From the NCBI RefSeq assembly GCF_002195995.1, contig NZ_NHON01000001.1, positions 259,906 to 323,905 on the forward strand: 64,000 nt of DNA. Reading direction: 5' to 3'. The DNA comes from Inquilinus limosus (GTDB lineage: Bacteria > Pseudomonadota > Alphaproteobacteria > DSM-16000 > Inquilinaceae). Under the pieces are notes generated by a model, which searched no databases, was not told the origin of the DNA, and saw only the letters and a program-made list of their open reading frames with translations. The number at the start of each line of letters is the position of its first letter. The stretch's first letter is position 1. The position numbers were made by a program, and so were the translations under genes. Shown here piece after piece: positions 18,321 through 28,490 of this stretch.

Positions 18321-18351
18321 CGAACGGCCGCGCCTCAGGCGCGGCCGTTCG
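18321..18351. terminator. Perfect 14-bp hairpin downstream of the hydrolase
   Basis: Arms CGAACGGCCGCGCC (18321-18334) and GGCGCGGCCGTTCG (18338-18351) are perfectly complementary around a TCA loop, 70 bases after the stop codon. It lacks a T-run but is the strongest terminator-like structure in the window. Confidence 0.7.
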
Positions 18352-18397
18352 CAACGGGGCACACTTTCGCCAGTTCTCTCTGATCCAGGCTCGAACG

Positions 18398-18536
18398 CGC
18401 CAAGAACTGCCGTCACGAAGGCAACTTCAAACCGGACACAGCCCAACCTCGCAGGTTCCCACATGTCCTAGCGGAGAGCCCTGCAATTGGCTCCCGGTCA
18501 GGAGGCATCACACGCGGCCCGGAAGCGGACCTGCTC
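18398..18536 (+). repeat. Paired 45-bp repeat, second unit degenerate
   Basis: Unit one (18398-18442) starts GCGCCAAGAACTG and has ACCGGACAC at the conserved offset. A second unit at about 18492-18536 lacks the GCGCCA start but keeps the GGAAGCGGAC end, 94 bases from the first. Apart from this the stretch 18352-18587 shows no gene. Confidence 0.45.
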
Positions 18537-18587
18537 GGTGCCCGGTTACGCCGGCACCGCCAGCAAGCTTAGCCGTAGATTAAACGG

Positions 18588-18907
18588 TCAATCTGGTCCG
18601 TGTGAGCCCAAGATGATGCTGCAGAGATCCCCACGCCGGAAGTTTGGGTCCTTGAACGCGAGGATATCGTCGTTGAAGGTGCCGAACGTGCTGTCAGGCC
18701 GATGTCGTGGAACATGGCCGCGACGTAGAACAGCTCCGGATCGAACACCAGGTCCTTCCGCTTCTCGGCCAGGGCGCCCCAGAGATAGACCCGGGAGGAA
18801 TGCCGAAACAGCAGGTCGCTCTCGGTGTCGCGCACGAGCTGCGTCGCCTCGCGGGCCATCCTGCTGTCGCGAATCCTGACACCCGCGATGGGCTTCGATG
18901 TCGCCAC
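18588..18907 (-). pseudogene. Truncated HD-domain phosphohydrolase gene
   Basis: A GTG at 18907 opens a frame with the N-terminus of a small HD-domain protein, including LFRHSSRVYLWGALAE and the metal motif FHDIGLT. Immediately afterwards the frame shifts: the continuing frame reads TFGTFNDDILAFKDPNFRR and ends SIILGSHGPD at 18588, which resembles the C-terminus of the same family. About 100 residues of the middle are therefore missing and the junction is out of frame, so no working enzyme can be made. The neighbourhood (repeats, hairpin, no operon) fits a decaying region. The stretch 18908-19082 holds no gene I can support. Confidence 0.65.
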
Positions 18908-19082
18908 GTCGTCCTCCGTTGCGGGGCCTCCAATGCGCGATCGCGCAGACAGCGGCCCCGGCTGATGATCGTGGCGAAGAGATGCGCCCCTCCCTCCCCC
19001 GGAACAGGACCAAGACCGGCGTTTCCGATTGCACCATGGGCGATGGCTCTTCCCATCGGCCGCGAAAGGCGCTCAAGGACCG

Positions 19083-20489
19083 TCACGTGAAGCGAGCGAC
19101 GACCTGACGGAGCCGGTCGCACGACCTCTCGAGATGCCTTTGCGGCGCGGTCGCGATGCCCAGCACCAGCCCGGACCGCGCGGCGGTCGGCGAGGCATAC
19201 CAGAGCGACAAGGGGACGGGGGCCAGGCCGAACGCCTGCGCTTCCCTGGCAATGGACAGGTCCGGCGCGCCGTCCGGAAGCCACATCACCGCGGCGAGCC
19301 CGGCGACCGTGATGCTTTCGGCGCGCGGCTGCAGGCATTTGAGCAACGCGTCTCGCTGGGCGGAGTAGACGCGCTTGGTGCGGCGGAGATGGCGCATGTA
19401 GTGCCCTTCCCGCATGAACGCCGCGGTCGCGAGCTGCAGCGATGGTCCCGGCGCCGGGGCGAGGCAGGCGGCGGCTTCGGCAAACTGGGAGGCCAGCGCC
19501 GCGGGGGCGACGACGAAGCCCAGGCGCAGCGTCGGGCTGATGGTCTTGCTGAAGGAGCCGATGTGGATGACCCGCCCGGCGCGGTCGAGCGAGGCGAGCG
19601 CTGGCGTGGCCCGCCCCTTCAGCTGCAGCTCGCTCAGGTAGTCGTCCTCGATCACCCAGGCACCAGCCTGAGCGGCCCAGTCGAGCAGGCGCAGGCGCCT
19701 GGCCAGCGACAGCGTCGACCCGAGGGGCGCCTGCTGGCCCGGGGTCACGACGGCCACCGCCGCATCCGGGGCATGCCGCAGGCCATCGTCGACATCGATG
19801 CCGTCGTCATCGACCGGGATCGGCACCAGCGACAATCGCGCGAGCTCCAGACCACGCCGGGTGAAGAAGAAGCCGGGATCCTCCATCCAGGCCCTCCGCC
19901 CCTCGACGCCGAGCACACGGAGCGCCAGGCCGAGGCCGCCGCCGAAACCGCCGGTGACGATGATCTGGGAGGGCGAGCACTCGACCCCGCGCGCGATGGC
20001 GAGGTAGGCGGCGATTTCCCGCCGCAGCTCTAGCTCTCCCCGGGGATCGGGATACATCGCCGGCGCGCTCGATTCCGCGCGGACGGCATGGGAGCGGATC
20101 CGGGCGAAGAGCTTGGCGGGAAAGGTCGACTGAGCCGGCACGCCCATCTGGAAGACCGCCGGTCCGGCGGTGAGCTCCCGGTACATCTCCATAAACGACC
20201 CGGGGTCGAGCGGCGCGTCCTGCCGAATGGCAAGGGGCGGCCGGTCCGCCACATGGGTTCCGGCGGCGCGGGAGGCGGTGATCAGCTGAGCGGCGGACAG
20301 CTTCTCATAGGCCGACCGCACCGTGCCCCGGGCGACGCCGAGCTGCGCCGCGAGGTCGATCCAGGACGGCAGGCGTGCCCCCGGCGCCAGCGCACCGTTC
20401 TCGATCGCTGCGCTGATGCCCTTGCGGATCTGCTCGGCCAGCGGCGTCTTGGCAGAGCGGTCGAGGTCCAGCGGCAGGAGCTTGGTCAT
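19083..20489 (-). CDS. MocR/PdxR-family regulator (GntR helix-turn-helix fused to aminotransferase domain)
   Basis: This 468-residue protein joins an N-terminal GntR winged helix (residues about 10-80, with LAAQLGVARGTVRSAYEKL) to a fold-type I aminotransferase-like domain that binds PLP. The PLP lysine is in HIGSFSKTISPTLRLGF. The domain acts as an effector sensor rather than an enzyme in characterised members, which respond to PLP, GABA or taurine. The ATG at 20489 begins the conserved domain; an earlier start adds 17 residues. It is divergent from the cupin and oxidoreductase genes and likely controls them. Confidence 0.92.
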   Translation of the reverse strand: MTKLLPLDLDRSAKTPLAEQIRKGISAAIENGALAPGARLPSWIDLAAQLGVARGTVRSAYEKLSAAQLITASRAAGTHVADRPPLAIRQDAPLDPGSFMEMYRELTAGPAVFQMGVPAQSTFPAKLFARIRSHAVRAESSAPAMYPDPRGELELRREIAAYLAIARGVECSPSQIIVTGGFGGGLGLALRVLGVEGRRAWMEDPGFFFTRRGLELARLSLVPIPVDDDGIDVDDGLRHAPDAAVAVVTPGQQAPLGSTLSLARRLRLLDWAAQAGAWVIEDDYLSELQLKGRATPALASLDRAGRVIHIGSFSKTISPTLRLGFVVAPAALASQFAEAAACLAPAPGPSLQLATAAFMREGHYMRHLRRTKRVYSAQRDALLKCLQPRAESITVAGLAAVMWLPDGAPDLSIAREAQAFGLAPVPLSLWYASPTAARSGLVLGIATAPQRHLERSCDRLRQVVARFT

Positions 20490-20578
20490 GCCCCGTGGTA
20501 CACGACTTTTGTCGGTTTCTGGTGCTAATCTTTGAACCATCGAACGATCAATTAGACGGTCGAAGGAGAACGACCGCC

Positions 20579-20983
20579 ATGATCATCAAGTCTGCCATCG
20601 CAGCCGCCTGCATCGCCGTCGCGATGCCGGCTGCAGCCCATGACCCGGGTGAGACTGTCACGCCGAATTTCGAGCATGCGATCCCCAACATTCCGGGCAA
20701 GTCGCTGATCGCCGTCGTCGTCGACTATCCGCCGGGCGCGGCTTCGCCCTCACACAGCCATGCGAAATCGGCGTTCATCTACGCCTATGTCGTCTCGGGT
20801 ACCATTGAATCGCAGGTGAACGACGGACCCAAGCGGGTCTACCGCGCGGGTGAGAGCTTCTACGAGGCACCCGGATCCCGCCATACCGTCAGCCGGAATG
20901 CGAGCGCGACCGAGCCCGCACGGCTGCTGGCGGTGTTTGTCGTCGATTCCGACCACGACGCCCTAACCACCCCCGTCCATTGA
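20579..20983 (+). CDS. Secreted small cupin-domain protein
   Basis: This 134-residue protein has a Sec signal peptide (MIIKSAIAAACIAVAMPAAA, cleavage before HD) and a single cupin barrel. Metal-binding histidines fit the two cupin motifs: HSHAKS in motif 1 and the H of SRHTVSRN in motif 2, with the PGAASPSHSH stretch typical of the group. An AAGGAG lies ten bases before the ATG. It is divergent from the MocR gene and 55 bases ahead of an oxidoreductase gene, so the two are probably cotranscribed. No activity can be assigned; related periplasmic cupins are often annotated as quercetin-2,3-dioxygenase-like without evidence. Confidence 0.88.
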   Translation: MIIKSAIAAACIAVAMPAAAHDPGETVTPNFEHAIPNIPGKSLIAVVVDYPPGAASPSHSHAKSAFIYAYVVSGTIESQVNDGPKRVYRAGESFYEAPGSRHTVSRNASATEPARLLAVFVVDSDHDALTTPVH

Positions 20984-21038
20984 CCATCTCCCGATGCGAT
21001 CTCGCGAGCATCGCCGCGCACCGCCAAGGAATCGTGCA

Positions 21039-22007
21039 ATGACTTCCACCGCTTCCCCCGCATCACTGCCCCGCACCATCAAGGCCGCGCGCGTCCACCG
21101 CTTCGGCCCGCCCGAGGCGATCGTCATCGAGGACGTCGAGCGGCCCGAACCGGGCGAAGGCCAGGTGCTGATCCGCGTCGCCGCGGCCGGCGTCGGCCCC
21201 TGGGACGGATGGATCCGGGCCGGCAGGAGCGTCTTGCCGCAGCCCCTACCGCTGACCCTCGGCTCGGATCTCTCCGGCACCGTCGCAGCGGTCGGCCCGG
21301 GCGTGACCGGCTTTGCCCCGGGCGACGAGGTGTTCGGCGTCACCAACACCCGCTTCACGGACGCTTATGCCCAATACGCGATCGCCGCCGCCGGCATGAT
21401 CGCCCGCAAGCCTGCCCGGATCGGCCATATCGACGCCGCCTCCCTGCCGGTGGTGGCGGTCACCGCCTGGCAGACGCTGTTCGGGCAGGCCCGGATCTGC
21501 CAGGGGCAGACCGTGCTCATCCTCGGCGGCGCCGGCAATGTCGGCACTTACGCGGTGCAGATCGCCCACCGCGCCGGGGCCCGGGTGATCGCCACCGCCA
21601 GCACCGGCGACCTCGACTATGTCCGCAGCCTAGGCGCCGACGAGGCGGTGGACCGCAAGGAGCGGCTCGAGGACCGGGTCAAGGCGGTCGACGCCGTGGT
21701 CGACCTGGTCGGCGGCGAAGCGCAGGCCAGCGCCTTCGCAGTGCTCAAGCGCGGCGGTGTTCTGGTTTCGGCGGTGTCGGAGCCGGATCAGGCGGAAGCG
21801 GCGCGCCGCGACGTGGAGGCAGGCTTCTTCCTGGTGCAGGTGAACACCGTGGACCTGGAGCGGATCGCCGCCATGGTCGAAACCGGGGAATTGCTCAGCC
21901 GGATCGGTACGGTCCTGCCGCTGGCGGAGGCACGGACCGCGCATGAGATGCTGGACGGCACCCGGCCGCACCCTCGTGGCAAGATCGTGCTGCGCATCGG
22001 CTCATAG
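21039..22007 (+). CDS. Zinc-free MDR-family NADP-dependent oxidoreductase (quinone oxidoreductase-like)
   Basis: This 322-residue protein belongs to the medium-chain dehydrogenase/reductase superfamily. The N-terminal substrate domain has the family motif GVGPWDGWIRAG, and the Rossmann domain begins GQTVLILGGAGNVGTYAVQIA near residue 150. The cysteines of zinc-type alcohol dehydrogenases are absent, so it fits the NADPH:quinone oxidoreductase/zeta-crystallin branch. The ATG at 21039 has AAGGA eight bases upstream. It follows the cupin gene by 55 bases. A role in detoxifying quinones or enals is usual for the branch, but the substrate is unknown here. Confidence 0.9.
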   Translation: MTSTASPASLPRTIKAARVHRFGPPEAIVIEDVERPEPGEGQVLIRVAAAGVGPWDGWIRAGRSVLPQPLPLTLGSDLSGTVAAVGPGVTGFAPGDEVFGVTNTRFTDAYAQYAIAAAGMIARKPARIGHIDAASLPVVAVTAWQTLFGQARICQGQTVLILGGAGNVGTYAVQIAHRAGARVIATASTGDLDYVRSLGADEAVDRKERLEDRVKAVDAVVDLVGGEAQASAFAVLKRGGVLVSAVSEPDQAEAARRDVEAGFFLVQVNTVDLERIAAMVETGELLSRIGTVLPLAEARTAHEMLDGTRPHPRGKIVLRIGS

Positions 22008-22045
22008 ACAGCAGGGAGCAGACCTGCGATCAGTGCGGCCGCAGG

Positions 22046-22185
22046 GCGCCATATCCGGCCATTGCTGTGGCAGCCCGAAACCGGACATCAGCCGAACCCA
22101 ACTCATCCGGCCCGACCTGGACAATCCGGCCGGCCGCGAGTGCGCCACAAGCGGTCGTAGCCCGGCTCTCGGAAGCGGACGTTCA
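22046..22185 (+). repeat. Paired 45-bp intergenic repeat (96-base period)
   Basis: Unit one (22046-22090) runs from GCGCCATATCCGGCCATTG to GAAACCGGACATCA; unit two (22142-22185) runs from GCGCCACAAGCGGTCG to GGAAGCGGACGTTC, starting 96 bases later. The 51-base linker is less conserved. From 22186 to 22401 there is no gene I can support; a 34-codon hydrophobic frame on the minus strand (22200-22304) is discussed among the findings. Confidence 0.65.
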
Positions 22186-22401
22186 CTGAATGGCAATGTC
22201 TAGGGCCTATGCATGCTTTCCCAGATGATGCCGAGCACCATTGGTGATAGTGCGATCCAAATGACCCAGCGTATCGCTCTGCCCTCGTCTTCGGTGCGGT
22301 CCAAGCGATGTTGCGGCTCAGCGGCACGATGCGGTTGGGGGCGTCGCCAAGCCGGAGGATTTGGTTAAGACAGGTCTCAGGCGGCGTCGAGGGGTGATGA
22401 C

Positions 22402-23241
22402 ATGGCGAGTGACAATGAGCTCCGAACGGCGGCGGCGCCGGACCTGCCGGAGGCGGAGCTGCGGCCGCTGGCCTTCATGGAGCGCAACCTGGACAGCTTC
22501 CCGCCGGCGCTGGCCCGGGCCGCCAAGTACCTGCTGGAGAATCCGGAGAAGGTCGTCCAGTACACGCTGCGCGAGCTCAGCGGCTTCTCGCGGGCCGGCG
22601 AGGCCAGCATCGTCCGCCTCTGCCACATCGCCGGGGCGCCGGGCTTCTCGCAGCTGAAGATCGCCGTCGCCCGCGAGCTGGCGCTGCGCAACGCCACCGG
22701 GCGGACCCGCGGCGAAGCCGGGCAGGACGCGCTGGCGGCGCTGGCCGTCGACCTCGCCGCCTCGATCACCGACACCGGCGCCGCGCTGGACGCCCGCGCG
22801 CTGGACGCGGTGGCCCAGGCGCTGCAGGGCAGCACCCGCATCGACCTGTTCGGCTCCGGCGTCTCCGGCATCATCGCCGAGCTGTTCTCCTACCGGCTGC
22901 TGCGGGCCGGGGTGAACGCGCATTGCATCCGTGACGCCGTGCTGGCGCATGAGGTGGCGAACGGGCTGGGCGCGGACAGCGCCGCCATCGCCATCTCCGA
23001 ATCGGGCGCCACCACCGAGACCGTGGCCTTCCTGGAGGTGGCGCGGAAGGCCGGGGCCTTCACCGTCGCCGTCACCTGCCAGGAGCGCAGCGCGCTGGCG
23101 ACCCACGCCGACGCCGTGCTGCTGATGGCGCGGCTGCAGCGCCCGGCCTATGGCGCCACCATCGCGCCGGTGCCGCGGGCGGTGTTCCTGGCCGAAGCCC
23201 TGGCCAGCCGCCTGGCCCCGCCCGGCAGGATCGCTCGATAG
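22402..23241 (+). CDS. MurR/RpiR-family transcriptional regulator with SIS domain
   Basis: This 279-residue repressor-type protein has the RpiR helix-turn-helix (residues about 20-95, with KYLLENPEKVVQYTLREL and RAGEASIVRLCHIAG) and a C-terminal SIS sugar-phosphate-binding domain (residues about 140-260, with IDLFGSGVSGIIAEL and ISESGATTETVAFLEVA). Such regulators respond to phosphosugars or phosphopolyols. GAGGGG lies seven bases before the ATG. It is 77 bases ahead of the Ugp-type importer operon on the same strand and is the natural candidate for its control. A short inverted repeat TTCA-TAAAAC-TGAA sits at 23261-23274 between the two. Confidence 0.92.
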   Translation: MASDNELRTAAAPDLPEAELRPLAFMERNLDSFPPALARAAKYLLENPEKVVQYTLRELSGFSRAGEASIVRLCHIAGAPGFSQLKIAVARELALRNATGRTRGEAGQDALAALAVDLAASITDTGAALDARALDAVAQALQGSTRIDLFGSGVSGIIAELFSYRLLRAGVNAHCIRDAVLAHEVANGLGADSAAIAISESGATTETVAFLEVARKAGAFTVAVTCQERSALATHADAVLLMARLQRPAYGATIAPVPRAVFLAEALASRLAPPGRIAR

Positions 23242-23294
23242 AGCAAAACTCCATCATCGATTCATAAAACTGAAGTCACACTCCGTTATGGTCT

Positions 23295-23311
23295 CCCCGA
23301 CTCGATCGGGG
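23295..23311 (+). promoter_or_regulatory. Small hairpin masking the ribosome site of the importer ATPase gene
   Basis: CCCCGA (23295-23300) and TCGGGG (23306-23311) pair around a CTCGA loop. The 3-prime arm contains the only plausible ribosome-binding purines (GGGGG, 23308-23312) before the ATG at 23319. The stem could limit translation or act as a weak attenuator; which one cannot be decided from sequence. Confidence 0.35.
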
Positions 23312-23318
23312 GTCTCGC

Positions 23319-24514
<1,196 letters not shown>

Positions 24515-24518
<4 letters not shown>

Positions 24519-25435
24519 CCGCCGCCTCGCTGACCCGCTCCGCGCCCCTGTCACGGCCGGCCACGGCCCGGCGCGAGGCGCTGCTGGGCTGGTGCCTGGC
24601 GCTGCCGGCGACGCTGCTGCTGGCCGTGCTGGTGCTGGCGCCACTGGCCGTGGTGCTGGGGCTGAGCCTGACCGATTACAGCCTGGGGCAGGCGGACACC
24701 CGCTTTGTCGGCGGCGCCAACTATGCCCGGCTGTGGGGCGACCCCACGATCCGCCGAGCCCTGGCGAACACCGCGACCTATGTCGGGCTGGTGGTGCCGG
24801 CCGCCGTCGGCCTCGGCCTGGGGCTGGCCCTGCTGATCCAGGCGCGGCGGCGCCTGCGCCATGTCTACGAGGTCGTGTTCTTCCTGCCGGTCACCAGCAC
24901 CTTCGTCGCCATGGCCTTCGTCTGGCAGTACCTGCTGCACGGCCGGATCGGCCCGATCAACGGCTGGCTGCAGCAGCTCGGCCTCGGCCGCGTCGACTTC
25001 CTGACCGACCCTTCGGTCGCGATCTATGCCCTGGCCGCGATCGGCGCCTGGCAGCTGATCGGCTTCAACGTCATCCTGTTCCTGGCCGGCCTCGCCTCCC
25101 TGCCGCGCGACGTGCATGACGCCGCCGCCCTGGACGGGATGCGCGGGGTCGAGCGCTTCGCCCGGGTGACCTGGCCGCTCTTGGCGCCGACGGCGCTGTT
25201 CGTCACCGTCACCTCCTGCATCACCGCCTGCCAGGTTTTCGATTCCGTGGCGGCGCTGACCCGCGGCGGCCCGATGGGGTCGACCGACGTGCTGCTGTAC
25301 CGGATCTACCAGACCGCATACCAGCAGCTCGACATCGGCCTGGGCGCCGCCCTGTCCGTCGTCTTCCTGGCGATCATCGTCGCGATCTCGCTGCTGCAGG
25401 TCGCCATCGCCGACCGCCGGATCCACCAGTCATGA
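24515..25435 (+). CDS. Sugar/glycerol-phosphate-type ABC permease (UgpA/MalF family)
   Basis: This 306-residue inner-membrane protein has six hydrophobic segments, starting near residue 30 (LALPATLLLAVLVLAPLAVV). The coupling motif is visible in the segment EAA-like AALDGMRGVERFARVTWPL, and the family stretch RGGPMGSTDVLLYRIYQTAY lies near the C-terminus, as in UgpA/MsmF. GTG or ATG overlap with the ATPase stop (24515-24518) suggests coupled translation, as does the four-base overlap with the next permease. It forms one half of the translocation path for the phosphorylated polyol or sugar importer. Confidence 0.92.
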
Positions 25436-26286
25436 GCGCCCCCGCGCTCCCCCTCGCCTCCGTGCGGCGCGCGCTGGCCCCCCTGCTCGGCCATCTGGTG
25501 CTGATCGCCGCGGCCGCCGTGGTGCTGCTGCCCTTCGCCTGGATGGTGCTGACCGCGCTGCGCCCGCCGGCCGATGTGCTGTCCGAGCCCTTCGGCCTGC
25601 CGACCGATGCCGGGGCCGCCATCGCCAATGTCCGCCAGGCGGTGACGTCCATCCCCATGCTGCGGCTGCTGCTGAACGGGGTGGTCGTGGTCGGCGGCAT
25701 CGTCACGGTGCAACTGCTGGTCGCCATCCCCTGCGCCTACGCCCTGGCCAAGCTGCGCTTCCCCGGCCGCGGGCTGCTGTTCGGCCTGGTGCTGCTGGCG
25801 CTGTGCATCCCGGTGCAGGTGCCGATGCTGCCGCTGTATCTCGGCCTGGCCAAGCTGCACCTGCTCGACAGCTACGCCGCGCTGATGCTGCCCTTCCTGC
25901 TGTCGGTCTTCGCCATCTTCCTGCTGCGCCAGCATTTCCGCGCCTATCCCGACGCGGTGCTGGAGGCGGCGCGGCTGGACGGGCTGACCCAGCTGGAGAT
26001 CCTGCTGCGGCTGGTCGTGCCCAGCGCCCGGCCGGCGATCGCCGCCTTCGTCGTGTTCTCGGCCACCGCCCATTGGAACGACCTGTTCTGGCCGATGATC
26101 GTCGTTTCCTCGACCGACAAGGCGACGCCGCCGCTCGGCCTGCTGTTCTTCCGCGACGGCGAGCTGGGCGCCAATTACGGCGCGCTGATGGCCGCCGCGC
26201 TGATCGTCACCGCGCCGCTGGTCGCCGCCTTCTTCGCCGCGCAGCGCCAGTTCATCCGCGGCATCGCCATGACCGGCCTGCGATGA
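25432..26286 (+). CDS. Sugar/glycerol-phosphate-type ABC permease (UgpE/MalG family)
   Basis: This 284-residue inner-membrane protein has six hydrophobic segments and the MalG/UgpE layout: a first helix near residues 20-40 (LVLIAAAAVVLLPFAWMVLTA), then IPCAYALAKLRFPGR, and the coupling motif EAARLDGLTQLEILLRLVVP. The C-terminal end matches the family RQFIRGIAMTGLR-type tail that contacts the ATPase. It overlaps the upstream permease gene by four bases and is 31 bases ahead of the binding-protein gene. It completes the membrane part of the importer. Confidence 0.92.
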   Translation: MSAPALPLASVRRALAPLLGHLVLIAAAAVVLLPFAWMVLTALRPPADVLSEPFGLPTDAGAAIANVRQAVTSIPMLRLLLNGVVVVGGIVTVQLLVAIPCAYALAKLRFPGRGLLFGLVLLALCIPVQVPMLPLYLGLAKLHLLDSYAALMLPFLLSVFAIFLLRQHFRAYPDAVLEAARLDGLTQLEILLRLVVPSARPAIAAFVVFSATAHWNDLFWPMIVVSSTDKATPPLGLLFFRDGELGANYGALMAAALIVTAPLVAAFFAAQRQFIRGIAMTGLR

Positions 26287-26317
26287 CGCCGGCCGTCAAC
26301 AACAGGGAAGCCTCGCC

Positions 26318-27601
26318 ATGAAACAGATCTGGACCGGCCTGTCCGCCGCCCTCCTGCTTGGGGCCGCCTTCGCCGCTCCGCCCGCCGCGGCCGAGCAGGT
26401 GACGCTGCAGGTGCTGCACGCCTGGCCGTCGCACAAGCGCTTCCACGAGCCGATCGCCGAGGCCTTCATGAAGGCCCATCCGGACATCAGGATCGAGTTC
26501 CAGGCGCCGGCCGCCAGCTATGGCGACGCGCATCAGCGGATCATCCGCGCGGCGATGACCGACACGCTGCCGGATGTCTACTACGCCGCCTACAACACCC
26601 TGCCGGAGCTGGTGCGGACGCTGCAGCCGCGCGGCCAGATCGCGCCGCTGGACGGGCTGCTGCAGGCCGAGGGCGCGGGCTGGATCGCCACCAATTACAG
26701 CCCGAACGTGCTGGCGCTCGGCCAGGTCGACGGCAAGCAGTGGGGTCTGCCCTTCAACGCCTCGACCCCGATCGTCTATTTCAACCGCGACCTGATCGCC
26801 AAGGCGGGCGCCAACCCCGACGCCTTCCCGGCCGACTGGGACGGCATCATCGACCTGGCCCGCAGGATCAAGGCGTCGAGCGACGCCGACGGCATGTCCT
26901 ACGCCGTCGACGAATGGGGCGACGACTGGCTGTGGCAGGCGCTGGTCGACAATTTCGGCGGCCAGGTGATCGACCCGCAGACGCAGAAGGTGGCGTTCGG
27001 CGGCGACGCCGGGCGCAAGGCGGTGACTCTCGCGCGCCGCTTCGTCGCCGAGACCGACATGCCGTTCCTGAACGAGGACCAGGCGATCCAGCAATTCGCC
27101 GCCGGCAAGCTGGGGATCTTCATCGGCTCGACCGCCGAGGTCCGCAGCATGGGCGACGCCATCGGCGGCAAGTTCCAGTTCGGCACCGCGGCCTATCCGG
27201 TCGCCGACAAGGCCAAGGGCGGCCTGCCGACCGGCGGCAACGCCGCGGTGATCCTGACCCAGGACCCGGCAAAGCAGAAGGCGGCCTGGGAGTTCCTGAA
27301 ATTCGTCACCGGGCCCGAGGGTCAGACAATGGCCGTGCTCGGCTCCGGCTACATGCCGACCAACCTGCAGGTGACCAAGCCGGACTATCTCGGCGACCAC
27401 TACGCCAAGAATCCGGACTGGACCACCAGCCTGAAGCAGTGGCCGATCGCCCGGTCCTGGGCCGGCTATCCGGGCAACAAGAGCGTCGGCATCTGGGACG
27501 AGCAGAAGGCGATCCTGTCCGCGATCATGCGCGGCACGGTGACGCCGGAGGACGGGCTGGCCCAGCTGGTCGCCGCCACCGACACGATCCTGACCAACTG
27601 A
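26318..27601 (+). CDS. Extracellular solute-binding protein, SBP family 1 (UgpB/MalE type)
   Basis: This 427-residue periplasmic receptor has a Sec signal peptide (MKQIWTGLSAALLLGAAFAA, cleavage after AAA before EQVTL) and the family-1 fold. It opens LQVLHAWPSHKRFHEPIAEAF, and ALGQVDGKQWGLPFNASTPI is the segment before the typical FNRDL motif near residue 150. The order ATPase, permease, permease, receptor is retained. UgpB-like receptors bind glycerol-3-phosphate or glycerophosphodiesters, which would suit the two downstream phosphatase-type genes, but sugar receptors share this fold, so the ligand remains inferred. Confidence 0.92.
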   Translation: MKQIWTGLSAALLLGAAFAAPPAAAEQVTLQVLHAWPSHKRFHEPIAEAFMKAHPDIRIEFQAPAASYGDAHQRIIRAAMTDTLPDVYYAAYNTLPELVRTLQPRGQIAPLDGLLQAEGAGWIATNYSPNVLALGQVDGKQWGLPFNASTPIVYFNRDLIAKAGANPDAFPADWDGIIDLARRIKASSDADGMSYAVDEWGDDWLWQALVDNFGGQVIDPQTQKVAFGGDAGRKAVTLARRFVAETDMPFLNEDQAIQQFAAGKLGIFIGSTAEVRSMGDAIGGKFQFGTAAYPVADKAKGGLPTGGNAAVILTQDPAKQKAAWEFLKFVTGPEGQTMAVLGSGYMPTNLQVTKPDYLGDHYAKNPDWTTSLKQWPIARSWAGYPGNKSVGIWDEQKAILSAIMRGTVTPEDGLAQLVAATDTILTN

Positions 27602-27635
27602 CCGATCCCCGATCCATCACCGCCGGGCGGACCCC

Positions 27636-28490
27636 ATGCGCAAGATCATCCATCTGACCGACCTGCATCTCTGCCCGCCCGGCGGGCGGGTGGTCGGGTT
27701 CGAGCCGGAGGGCCGGCTCAGGGCCTGCATCGCCTCGATCAACGACCGCCATGCCGATGCCGATCTCTGCGTCGTCACCGGCGACCTGACCGATGCCGGT
27801 GACGCCGCCTCCTACGACCGGCTGCGCGGCATCCTGGCCGGGCTGCGCGTGCCGGCGCGGTTGCTGCTGTGCAACCACGACCGGCGCGCGGCCTTCCGGT
27901 CGGCGTTTCCGGAAACGCCATGCGACCCGCACGGCTTCGTCCAGTCCGTGCTCGACCTCGGCGACGCGCGCCTGCTGTTCCTGGACACGCTGGACGAGAG
28001 CCAGCCCGGCGCCGGGATCCTGTGCCGCGACCGCCTCGGCTGGATCGCCGACCGGCTGGCGGAGGTCGTCGACCGGGCGGTGACGGTGTTCCTGCACCAC
28101 CCGCCCTTCGCCATCGGCGTCGAGTATTTCGGTCACATGCTGCTGGCCAACGGCGCCGAGCTGATGGCGCTGCTGCGCACCCACGGCAATGTCCGCCATC
28201 TCGCCTTCGGCCACTGCCATGTCGGCCTGTCCGGCCAGCGCGGCGGGCTGTCCTTCAGCGCCAACCGCGGCACCTGCCACCCGATCGACGTCGAGCTGCG
28301 CGGCCTGCGGGCGCTCTATGTCGACCGCCGGCCGACCTATGATGTGCTGCTGCTGGAGGAGGGCGACGTCGTCGTCCACAGCGTCGAGCCCGGCAGCGAT
28401 CAGGATGTCGTGGCCGAGGAGCGGGCCGAGCTGGACGGCGGGTCCGGCGTGATCGAGATGCGCCGGCCGGTGCTGGCGGTGGCGGGATGA
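27636..28490 (+). CDS. Metallophosphoesterase, class III cyclic nucleotide / glycerophosphodiester phosphodiesterase type
   Basis: This 284-residue cytoplasmic enzyme has the calcineurin-like metal motifs in order: LTDLHLC near residue 7, VVTGDLTDAGD near 48, CNHD near 86, FLHHPP near 154 and GHCHVG near 189. The lack of a signal peptide places it inside the cell. The usual GNHD motif reads CNHD, a single-codon change of the glycine, while asparagine, histidine and aspartate are kept. Relatives (CpdA, GpdQ) cleave cyclic nucleotides or glycerophosphodiesters. It is 34 bases after the receptor gene and overlaps the HAD gene, so hydrolysis of the imported phosphodiester is the simplest reading. 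Confidence 0.88.
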   Translation: MRKIIHLTDLHLCPPGGRVVGFEPEGRLRACIASINDRHADADLCVVTGDLTDAGDAASYDRLRGILAGLRVPARLLLCNHDRRAAFRSAFPETPCDPHGFVQSVLDLGDARLLFLDTLDESQPGAGILCRDRLGWIADRLAEVVDRAVTVFLHHPPFAIGVEYFGHMLLANGAELMALLRTHGNVRHLAFGHCHVGLSGQRGGLSFSANRGTCHPIDVELRGLRALYVDRRPTYDVLLLEEGDVVVHSVEPGSDQDVVAEERAELDGGSGVIEMRRPVLAVAG

